A stretch of 64,000 nt of DNA from Macrostomum hystrix (Eukaryota; Platyhelminthes; Macrostomidae): assembly GCA_950097015.1 (NCBI GenBank), contig CATNEN010000010.1:62001-126000 (forward strand). The letters run 5' to 3'. The notes under the pieces are model-generated. The model did not search any database, was not told where the DNA came from, and saw only the letters and a program-made list of their open reading frames with translations. A program made the position numbers and the translations under genes. Position 1 is the stretch's first letter. The number at the start of each line of letters is the position of its first letter. Shown here in pieces: positions 43,908 through 55,300 of this stretch.

Positions 43908-45622
43908 CCATAGACAATAAAAATATCGAAAAAACTAGCTTCGAAAAAGACGACATTAGCGAGCCTGCTGACTGAGTGGTGTCGTCTTGCTTAAAAGTAT
44001 AATTTAACCACGTTAAAGTCACTTTCTTGAAGGTTATTGACATAGATTTTTATTTTTGTGGGATTTAAGAAACCACTTTCCCGGATATATTCCGAACTTG
44101 TTGCAAGTTTAACTGGCAAACAACTTTTGCCATAGACAACAATCAAACAATCAAACAGACATGTAAAAGAGCGCTGAAACAGTTTTAACAAAGTACATAG
44201 CATACTTCAAGTAAAGACTTCGTTTATAGAGTTGATGCCAGTGTAATAAATTTACCCCAATTAATTGTTGATGGTTACATTTCAGTCCTTGAAGTTGAAA
44301 TTGATCACCTGGCCTCGACCCGTACGCTTAACGACAGTCTCTAGACTTTTTCCATCCAAAATTGCACTGCATTTTTCGATTTGGACATAGACGTTCGTTT
44401 GTAGCATCGCAGTGCAGTTAGACTTCGATGTCCTGTTCTCTCCATGATGAGCTGTTCATCCACGTTTGCCTGGTACAAACGGGTGGCACATGTTGCACGC
44501 AGGCTGTGATTAGTCACTCGTCCAATGATTCCTGCCTCGGTGCACATTTCGTTCATGAATCCGCATAGCTTGTTTTTGCCAATAGGCTTATTTGCGAACC
44601 ACTTAACACCGGGCTTGGCCAACGGTTGCAAATAGAAACGGGTCGCTCGTGCTGGACGCTTGAGTAAAAACTCTTCAAATAGGCTCACATGGCACCTAGT
44701 TGAATTGGTAGACTCAAAGTGGACAACCACCTTTGGTTTAATTCTTGTGTGACTGGCCAACCCACCAGCGTTGGTCTTTGAAACGGTTTCACGTATACCA
44801 AGCAACGTTTCTCGTCTCTAATCTCAATTGACAGTTGGTCGATTGTCATAGCGCTGTGCTCCTCCCCTCCTCTAAGAGCAAAATGTAACCCATTTAGATA
44901 GAAAAGTGTCCTGAGTAACTTCTTCGGAGTATCATTGCCCAGCACATTGGTCCATAGCTTCTCTTCGTCGGTGTCAGTGATCACACGCGCACTCTTACTA
45001 GCCAGACCTCTTCCCTCCCTAGCACCAATTTTCATAGCAGCGTCCAGACTCTCCCTGACAAGACGAAACTACTCACCTCGAAAAAAGTCGACGTGTCGAA
45101 CGGAACAGATCGTTTGTTGCAACCCACAGACAAGTGACACTAGCGTTCCCGGCGGGTATTTAGAGCCATCTAGACGCACAGCTCCATGGATGAACTGTGG
45201 AACCAACTAGTTGATGGAGACGTCGTCCAACTCATCAACAGACACGGTGCATGGAATCCTAGCAGTGTGAAGCCAACGAGTGAAAACACCGACGGCCCAC
45301 TTGTTACGCTTGATGGTGTTTACAGCCTTTGTACTCTCATTAGGAGCTTTCACTGCATCTAGGGCCTCGCATTCACGAACAGCTCTCACTACTTGAACAG
45401 AGTATGGATCACGAAAATCTAAACCTTCAATCAGAATCTCTTCCAAGTCGCGCTCGGTGATACAATTTGGGTCATAATCGCCGCAGAAATCTTTCGCAAA
45501 GTGCACTAAAGGATTTATTAAGACTTGCTCTTCCATTTGTTCTTCCTCAATGGACGTAGTTTTTCTTTCGCTTCTTCGCTCAAGTTTCTATTTTATAACA
45601 TACATTTACTTTTACCATAGAC
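43908..45622 (-). mobile_element. Crypton-like element Y5
   Basis: CCATAGAC copies at 43908, 44130 and 45615 flank the YR gene as direct repeats. The 44130-45615 pair encloses 1.49 kb. The orientation relative to the gene is opposite to that at Y3, Y4 and Y6, consistent with this being the other YR subfamily. Confidence 0.5.
44341..45536 (-). pseudogene. Crypton-like YR (Y5), stops and one frameshift
   Basis: Starts MEEQVLINPL at 45536. It shows NKWAVGVFTRWLHTARI, a TAG at 45207, then RLDGSKYPPGTLVSLVCGLQ (the DUF3504-like core-binding signature seen in Crypton-derived animal proteins such as ZMYM and KCTD1-related YRs). A second stop is near 45067. Then LHFALRGGEEH with the catalytic Arg follows. 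After a frame change near 44800 come WFANKPIGKNKL, VTNHSLRATCATRLYQANVD (H-x-x-R), IMERTGHRSLTALRCYKR (His and Tyr). All catalytic residues are recognisable, so decay is limited to two stops and one shift. Confidence 0.82.
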
Positions 45623-46307
45623 ATCGCTAGACGTGGCTCCGGGATTTATATGCATACATCCCGCAAAATTAAAGTAGTGTATCTATGCTAAGAAGCAGCA
45701 GTGCATAGTTAGCTTCATTATATTTTGTTTATTTTTATAGCTGCTACTTTTTCCCTACTTAAGGGAGCGGCCTATTTAGTGAAAATACGGTCTACATACG
45801 CATGAGCTTGATAGCAATGGTTTGCTGTTTTCGGCTCGAAAGTTTATTAAAATGGTCCCAGGAAGACCCACGGTTTAAACTGCGCGGCTAACAAAGATGT
45901 ACGAGTTTTCTTTATTTCCGATATCTAAAAGGCCATGCCTCGATTTTGCAAAAAACTTGCTTTGTCGATTTTAACCGACTTTATTTCATTTAGTATTCTG
46001 TACTAGAAACTAGGGAGACTTAGCACTGTTTAGCTTGTTGCAGTTAGCGAACTTGCAAATGGATAAATGTATTTATTTGATCTGATCTAAAATAGATTAA
46101 ATTTGGCCGCTGTGCAGCCTATTGCAAGATAATCAAATGAACAACCTTTTTTCGGTTGTGAGGTCCGATGCAGAATCTAATTATCAGATGTATTTACTGT
46201 ATAAAGGCAAAAGAAACTTTCTGCTGCTTAATCCTTCCGCCAACTGGGCAAATAACTACGAGCTACTTTCTAGTCACGCAATCTCCTAAGAGAATTGAAT
46301 CATCCTC
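45623..46307. other. unique spacer; 5' flank of the Ras-like gene
   Basis: A+T-rich non-repetitive sequence between the last octamer of Y5 and the GTPase start codon. It would contain the promoter and 5' UTR. No specific element recognised. Confidence 0.4.
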
Positions 46308-49300
46308 ATGCCAGTTCGACTGATTATTATCGGACCAGACGGAGCCGGAAAGTCTGGTGAGGCTTACGGGCAAAATATTGGCAACCATCGATACAAATGT
46401 TGACGTTTCTTAGAAGCAATACTCGGGTAATTTTTCTCCGCCCCACTTATTATGCCTCTCAGCCCTTCTGGTCCGCTACCTGACAAAAAGATTCATCGAG
46501 AGCTACCAGACTGGTATTGATGTAGTTTACAGACACCAGGTTCAGTTGCAAGACAGCTGCATCGATGTAGACATCCTGGATGCCTCAGCCTATGAGGTGA
46601 GCTTCTTCTCTGCGACTTCTCTGAGATAAAAAAATCTGACCCATATTTTGGTTAGCAGTTGAAACCAGGCTCTGCTTTTCGTATTAAAATACAGTTTTCT
46701 TCCCTCCCATTTTGTGCTTTAATGGAACGCTATCAGCTAGCTATCAGCTAAAAAGCGTCAAAGCTTATGATTAATTCAAATAAAGCTCCTTTTCTCGATT
46801 TAAATAAAGCGTCGCGGTTTTTCGGGTTTGTCCGCCAGCGCCGACTGGGCGGACAGTTTCCTGGCCGTCTATGACGTCACCATGCTGGACAGTGGACCTA
46901 GGACACGTCTCTTTCTGGACCTGGCTCGTTCAACTCGTGGACCGGATCGCCCGTTGCCCATAGTTCTTGTTGGTAATAAGACGGATATGGCGCATCGGGG
47001 CCACGTGGACCGGGCCGAAATGGAAATTCTAAGCAGCCAGTTTCGCTGTCGACACTTTCTGGTGAGCAAATGTTGTTATGTGTTGCACTTGGGCTGCTCT
47101 CTGGCGAACTAGGTTGTTTTTTGTATTTACTCGCTCTGCCTCTAAGCATATAGGCTTAATGGTCAGGGCCATAGACAAGTGTACGGTATCTTGCACTGGG
47201 GAGTCCATCTAGATAACCTTCCTTTTTAAGCTATTGTGTCCTTATTACGCCGGATGAAGATACGATTTCTCCGCAATATCCGACCGCTAGCTTGTTAGCG
47301 AGCTAGCTTGATCAGGTAGTCGCGATGTTTGCCACATTTAACAACTACGCCCTTACGTTGCCAAACAGCTTGGTCATACAGCTTTCTCCAGAAAGTGCAA
47401 AAACGCTCGCAAAATCTGCGTTGACCTTCGTGTCTTTCTCGGACGAAGATCCAATTTAGTTCAACGAGACGAGCTCGACGAGCGCTCTTGATCACGATGC
47501 CACTAGTGCTGCTCTTGCTCACGTCTTGCCCAGTCGTCGGCGGGGTTTCCAAGTTGCTACTGACAGCAGTCGCTACCGCACGAAGAGTTCGATCGCGCTT
47601 CCGTGAGAGATAGCGACGCACGCTGTCCAGTGACGGCCATGATCTCGCCGATGGGGTATCCCACTCGTGGCTGCGATCATTGACATTTGGCCAAGCATTC
47701 TTAAATTGCTGACACTATTCATTGTCTATGGCCAAAAAGCAATCCTTCACCAATAACGCGACTGTGCAGTAAATCCCAAGCCGTGCTGTAAATTCCCGCA
47801 CGTATTCAACTTATTAAATTTATTTAAGTCAATAGATGAACAAGTGCACATTAAAAAGTGCAACAACAAACAAAGCAAAGTTTTTATGGCAAACCCAGTA
47901 CATCAAGAACACACCTGTTAGTTGCGGCGTCTTTCACATCTTTCCAAATGTGCAGTTGCTGACCGGTGCGTGAAAATTAAAAACAGCTTGCACGGTTGTT
48001 TTATCAGCATCGTCACCACTCTGGCTTGTAGGCGAGGCATTCTGGGCTCGACGTACCGATACTGTGTGGCTTACAGCAGGCTGCTTTCGTGGGGGCTCCA
48101 CGACAGCATCGGTTGTAGAATTCAAGGACTCATGAAGGGAGCCGCACATTTCTTGCATCTCACCGACATAGCGGGATCCAAACCGCAGGTACCGCTCAAC
48201 GGTTTTTGTCGCCTTGTGTCCTGTCACCTTGCAAATATCGGACACACTGTGTCCGGCATCCGCAAGTCGCTTGACAACAGTCGGTCGAACGTTATGTCCA
48301 GTGTAGCGCTTGCTAAGGCCGGCATCCTCGCTGATGCGAGCCATCATTCCGGTCAGAGTATTGATGCCGATAGGCTGTTTCCCAAAATACCAGTTGCTGT
48401 TCTCATAACCCTTCTCTCGCGGCTTCAGAAAAAAGGCGGCTTTAGACGAAGCACCCACAGCAGTTGCTGATGATGTACAGGCAATAGATTCCTCTCTCTT
48501 CACAAAGTACAAACGGAGACACTGCACAGGGCAATGAACATCGGCACTGGTCATTACAGACTCCTTCATATTGCACGAAGCAACTCTTGTCAAGTAGTTT
48601 CCAACATTCTTCACCTTTCCTTCGCGCAAGCGAACAATCTCCCGGCCGTCGGGCGCCCTACCGAAGACAAAGCTATCGGTACTCAAACCACGTAGCCACT
48701 CTCGTCCTCTGGTCTCAAAGTAGTAAGTCGTGTTATAATATAATTCTTGAAGCAGTCTCAATGGAGTAGAACGGTTAAAGTAGGCAGACAGACGCGCCAA
48801 ATCCTCAGGATCAATTGCTTCAAAGTGAGACACGGAACCTCCCTCGTTGAAGAAACGCCTTCCGACCGTCTTAAGAGTCTCATTGGCTCGGTAAAACTCT
48901 GGGTCAGCAATGATGTTAAAACTTCTTTGCCGCATGAAGAAGCGGAAAAGCGCCGCTCGAATGTCGAGTGTCGCAGGAGCATAAGCCTTTCCATCACGCC
49001 TCTTCAATGTCCCGTAGAAATACCGCAGGGCGTTATTCAGATCCTCCTTCGTACAGGAAGTCTCTTCGAACTTCATGGCCGGATATGCAGATACAAACTT
49101 CCGAAAGAGGCCCAAGTAGAGAACTTCTTGTCGCTTTGTCCCTTCAACACAGTTGATCTTCTCAAGTTCCTGCAAATCTACGTCCAACTGCGTCAGTGCA
49201 GATTCTTCCTGGCCAGGTCCATCGATCTCCGGTAACAATTCGAAGAGTTTGTTGCTCACCTCGTCGAGATCTTGGGTAAAATCGTCAGCGACACCCAGTT

Positions 49301-52300
49301 GCTCGTCAACCAGTGCCATCACTTCCTGCCAGGCCAAAGCCTGATCAATCTCCGTAGACGCAAGACCCGAAATCATTTCATTCGGAAATTTAAAGTAGTC
49401 AATAAGTCTAATGATTCGAGACATTTTCGGTTGTATTTCTTCTCTCGTCTCTACTTTCTGGCTAAACCTAAATTTCACTTATCCCTCTTATAGTCCATGC
49501 GTGCGGTAAATTCCAATCTATCTATGTCTATGGCTTAAACCAGAAGAATGCTTTGCCCATAAATCAATGAATCTATCACTACACCTTTTTACTTTCTATT
49601 TTGGAAAAGGTGCACTCGATATTGACATCGTTGCATCCAATTGTGACAGTCTGTGGCAGCGCTAGCTAAAATGTTCAACTTATTTTGACAAACTTTGGTT
49701 CACTTCTGACAATTTGCATCCGATATTGACAAACTTCAAGCTTTGTTGACACTTTGCAAGCAACTATGACATCGGGCATTCGATTCTGACACTGGGTTAC
49801 AAACCAATGCCTTTGTCTCGCTGTCTATGGGAACAAGTCTGCTCATTTGCATCCATATTTGACACTGTGCATCCAAAATTGACACATTATTCACATAATA
49901 TTGCTCAAATGTACTCGTACTTCAAGTAAAAAACTTTTCCTCAAGTACGTACGAAAAAATTCCAAACGGGAACAAAACATGTACACAGCATATTAACGTG
50001 TTGTTACATGTAGTCTTTTATCTCATCACTTTGACTCCAAGCATCGTGGCCTGTCACTTCAACCATCGATGGGTATCAGTCCAATGCACCGAGGCACGTA
50101 CGCCAAGCAATGATTGTACCAGGCCTGGCAGTTGGCAGGAGTAACAACACCAACCGAATTGTTTGCAAATCTTTCGAGCATGTCTCGTCGGTACGCTGCC
50201 TTTGTTCGTCCCGCTAGTTCAAGCTGGCCAGGATTCAGGAACGCATCCATGTTGGTGGCTAGCTCCGCCTTGATGGCAGCCTTCCATGCAGAAATTGCGT
50301 TCTCAACAGGCGTGAGAAATGGGCTGTATGGTGACAAACGCTTCATCTCGACGACGCCAGGCAGTTCTTGGTCTTCACCGCCATTGTGGCTGCTCACATT
50401 GTCAAACACTATATAGGCCGGCTCGTTGAAAGCTTGCTGCATGTTGCCCACCAAGATGTTAAGAAATTCGGCAAACCGCTCCTTCGTCATGCCGGTCGGG
50501 TAACTTTGGAAGTGAATGACTCCGACGGCTGGAGAAATTGCACAACAAATAGTCAGCCGTGGTCCCTTCGATCCAGCGACACGTCGATAGGCTCTCTGAC
50601 CTTGCTGCGCTCTGCCAAATGATCTTCTCGTCCAGCAATCAAATCCGAACTCATCAACATAGACCTTTGGGCGGTTCACGACCTCGGCAGAACACCACCA
50701 CTCGCAGTAGGCTCGACGCTGCTGGAGATTCTCTGGTGAGTTCCGCTCCACGGACAGGTTCCTCACCAGCTTTGTCGTGTAGAGAAGCCCATCGAGATGA
50801 CGACTAATGGTTGTAAGCGACACTTCAGGCTTCGCCGGAAATCGAGCGTGCAGTCCAGCTTTGATCTCAGCCAGAGTAACACTGGGATTTGTCTCGATTG
50901 TATTCTCCATGAACTCCAGCATGTCCTGATCCACTCGTGTGAATGTACGGCCACCTTTTGGTAACTTTTCTACTCGTCCACTGCTAACAATAGCATACGC
51001 AGTGGTTCTCTTGATACCTAACGCATGAGCAAGGTGAACGAAGTCGTCACCATTTTCATTGGCAATAATTAAGCACCTCCTGTCGTCGTCGCTGACTTTG
51101 ACGTTGACACGCGCCCCGGCCATACAAAAGGTTAAATGGCAGGGCTAACCGAGAAAATGTTTAATAGGACAACAACTATGTATTCATCGGAAGCCTAAAT
51201 CCATGTTACATGTATCCCCCACTTGCCCGCCAACATTGTCTATGTCGTAACGCGTTTCGTTTATTTGCCCTAGGGCAATAAATCATTTATTTCCCGCGCC
51301 CCCGCGCGAAACAGAACTTTTACCACAGACATAAGTCACACCCGTCTGGGGAAATAAACAAAGAAAGTGCAAAACGAGAACGCTCGGAACCAAACACACC
51401 CTCCGTCCAGCAGTCATCTTCGATGGGCTTTGACACCGGGTCAGACTTCTTGAGCCCGACGCCCTTGCCCTCAGCAGTTGATAGCTTCATAGCAGCGTCC
51501 AACGCTCTTCTGCACTCGGCAAACTCGACATTCGTCCAGAGGCACCAGTCCTTGCGATGCACGTTGCGCATTTGGTATTGTAGCATTGAGAAGAAGTCCT
51601 TCAGGGTACCAGCCGAGTACCGTTCGTTCCGTTTTGTCCGGACCTCCAGGATAAACAACTTCAGGAGAAAGTTCAGGTCCGTCTTGTCAAACTCATCCAT
51701 GTCCTTGATAACCATGATGGATGGTCCACCATTCGTCGCCCATTCTTGCTTCTTAAACGCGTGCCATTCATTGAAAGTAGACAGCATCCACTCGCATTTC
51801 TTTACGGTGTTCGAAGGGACCGTGCCGCCAATCATGGCCTCCGCCTCGGCCTCAGTCAAGCTTTCAAATCGAGGGCTAGACATATACAAGCGTCTGCTAT
51901 TCTGTCCTGTTCTGTCTTTTTCGCATAAAGGCTGTCTTTTTTAGCGTCTACCCTCCTCTCGGATTTTGATTTTCACCATAGACTACAGACAGAGCGTAGC
52001 AAGAAACAGAAGACTTAAAGTGCAATGAAAGTCGGCAGCCAAGTGGGGGATACATACCATCTCTCCCACTTATTTCGGCTGCCAGGGTGTAAAGGCTCGA
52101 GGCGCAAATTTATTGACCGAGGCTTGCCTCGGTCAATAAATTTGCGCCTCGAGCCTTTACACCCTGGCAGCCGAAATAAGTGGGAAAGATTATACATGTA
52201 GGCCACATAGCTCGTATATGGTACACGTAGTCTATGGCAAAAAGGAATAGTTTGTGGAAAAGTTATTACTTGTGTTGTGCCATTAATTTTGTGTCAATTT

Positions 52301-55300
52301 TGGATGCACAGTGTCAAATATGGATGCAAATGAGCAGACTTGTTCCCATAGACAGCGAGACAAAGGCATTGGTTTGTAACCCAGTGTCAGAATCGAATGC
52401 CCGATGTCATAGTTGCTTGCAAAGTGTCAACAAAGCTTGAAGTTTGTCAATATCGGATGCAAATTGTCAGAAGTGAACCAAAGTTTGTCAAAATAGGTTG
52501 AACATTTTAGCTAGCGCTGCCACAGACTGTCACAATTGGATGCAACGATGTCAATATCGAGTGCACCTTTTCCAAAATAGAAAGTAAAAAGGTGTAGGTT
52601 CCATTGCTAACGCGCACTCGTGCCATAGACTATTTGCGCACTCGAAACCTAGAGATAAATCTACCATTATCTAAGCCTAAGACCGTGTAGACAATTATTA
52701 TAGCTTTTTGCAGCCTAGTTAATCCTGCAAGCATTCAATTTAATCATAAGTAGGCGCAGCAGTGCTGCAGCAGTTGCTCTGGCAGCCTGTCTATTTCTCG
52801 GACTGTGCAAACCTGCATTCCATTTAATCTTGCAAGCGCGCATTTAATTATTTTCTACACATCGTACATTTTTTATCATTGCAATCTGTGACATGAGTAA
52901 TGAGCATCTCCAGCGCTTCGTTTGAAGAAGAAGGCACTGAAGCAAGCTTCGAAGCAGGGAATGAAGAAGGGCCACCTCCTCCCCCCGCGGCACGTCGCGG
53001 AAAGTATGACAAAATAACTGATGAGAAGTATGACATGATCTTAAACGCTTGGGATCGTGGGGAAAGTGCGGCTGCCATCGCGCAGTGGCTCCAGGTGAAG
53101 CTGCGCACCGTATACTCGATACGAAGACGTTACGAAGTCGCAGGTCACTCGCGGGGGCGCTCGAACAGTGAAGATTACCGATGATCACGTGCAACAGTTG
53201 GTAAGCTCGGTGGAAGATAATCCACTTCTCACACTGAAGCAAATGAAGCATAAGCTTCAGGCCGAAGATCCTCAGTTGCATGTCAGCGAGTGCACAGTAA
53301 GCAGAGCACTAGACAAGCAGCTCTTTACGCTAAAATTCCTCAGTCGTGACGTCGACATTCCAGCAGCGAGAAACTGACGAGAACATTGCGCACCGCCAGG
53401 CCTTCGCTCAGTGGCTGATCGAGCTAGAACCAGAATGTCATCTCATATACATTGATGAGACAGGCTTCAATATATGGACACGTCGGTCGCAGGGTCGCAG
53501 CATCAGTGGGCAGAGAGTTCGGCGCAAAGTACATACGCAACATGGTGTGCAGGTGAATGTGATACAAGCTATGTCTCCTAACATCGGCCTGGTCAGCACC
53601 AAGATCCTGGCGGAGACAATGACGGCAAATAAGTTACAGGACTTCATTAATGAAATGGTGCAGAGCGTTATGTCACGCGAGGATGTGAATGAAGGTGACA
53701 ACTTCTGCGTGATCATGGATGGCACTCGCTTCCACAACGCAGCCACTATCCCAGAAGAGTACCGGCAAACATGGCGAATTGTGAAGCTCTCGCCGTACTC
53801 ACCATTCCTCAATCCAGTCGAGAACGCGCATGCGTGCTTAAAGGCTGCCATCCAGCGCCAGCTGGCGCAGCAGGAAGTTCAAGAAGAACTCGACAGCCCG
53901 CCGGTTGGATACTCGTTGCGTGACTGGCGAGTTCTTGTGCATCACCGAATTGCCGAGGCTGCAACTACTGAGGCGCATTGCTGCGCCTACTCATGATTAA
54001 ATTGAATGCTTGCAGGATTAACTAGGCTGCAAAAAGCTACGAGCGTATATTACTCGTACGATAGTTGCTATTCAAACAGAGCTGAAGAGATGCGCTGATT
54101 CTGAGTAAAAGAGATAGAAGCATGCTGGTGGATGACTGCCACTTTTGAGGTTTACCATAAACAAAAGTTGTACGTAGATATAGCTGAAAAAAATTACGGA
54201 AACTTTTGGCTCCCCCTTATAGTACGAGCAAATTACCAGTACTATTACTAGTATTACTATTACTAGTACTATTACTATTACAAATTACTATTACTAGTAT
54301 TACTATTACTAGTATTACTATTACTAGTACTATTACTATTACAAATTACTATTACTAGTACGAGTAATAGCAAATTGTGGTTTGTATTTTATGCCAGAAT
54401 GGGACGAAAATCGATGCCATTGCACACTTGATCAGGTATCGGCAGCAGATGACACAAAGATAATCGATCTTGTGTTCAACGGGGCCGTGGCCGAGGCCCA
54501 GATGGCCAGCCAGTGGCGGCGAAAAAGCAGCTGGAACGGTTCTAGATCCTCCCAGCAGCAGCAACAACAGCAGCAGCAGTCTTCAATGTCCATGTATGTC
54601 TTATTATAAAACATAAGACATATTATAAAGACGAGGATCTAGGATTAGGATTATTATAAAGACGATGGACTCAAAGAACAAGCATTTGTTCGCGTGGTTT
54701 ACTCTGAGTGCAATCGTCTAGAAAGTTGCCTTTATTAATTATTTTCATTTTTAAGTTTATTTTCGTAAGATGAGAATAACATCACCTTCAAGAGATTAAT
54801 AAAAAAAAGTGGTCAATTAGGGTAATTTAAGTAGAAACTATGTGTTATAGCTGTTTTTCGGCAACATATACGAGTATATCATTTCACTTAAATCTATTCA
54901 ATACGACGCAAATATACTACAAAAGTCAATTACATGTTACAATTACATTTCCTAGTTTTTTGTCTTTCAATAAAAAAATCGACACATTGTCATGGACTCC
55001 GCCTTCAGGAATCCTATTGGTGCTGCAAGGTTGCCGCAGTTACCCTCCGCCATGCTCGTGCATCTTCGTGGACATCAGCAGCAGTGCCTGTCTGAGTCGT
55101 ATCCAAATCAGCAGGAGCAGTTAGACGTCAGAAACCGACAGCTTCAAACAGCGGCGGCACCTCGTCAAAAATCACGGCAAAACTCGGCCGGCAAGAAGCG
55201 GAAGCCGTTGGCTACGGGCTTTGGCCAACTCAGAGAGGAAGACGAGGATCAGATGACGGCTTCACTGCAGACAGCTGCAGCAATGCCAACTTCTGTTTCA

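Larger units (their letters stand above)
49582..52594 (-). mobile_element. IS630-like element E6 with 305-bp TIRs and YR cargo
   Basis: Very long terminal inverted repeats (49582-49886 and 52290-52594, 305 bp each, nearly identical) start CACCTTTTTACTTTCTATTT and are flanked by TA. They contain at least eight (A/T)TTGACA/TGCATCC iterations and the octamer (49823 and 52346). Between them lie an intact DDE transposase, a YR fragment (51320-51889) and a 59-bp palindrome. It is 3.0 kb long, within intron 3 of the Ras-like gene. Confidence 0.93.

Noticed and set aside
30970-54037. Bacterial contamination suggested by IS630-like transposases and integrase-like YRs
   Set aside because: The elements are nested in spliced animal genes, have TA-flanked eukaryotic-style long TIRs and sit among mariner, piggyBac and LTR elements.
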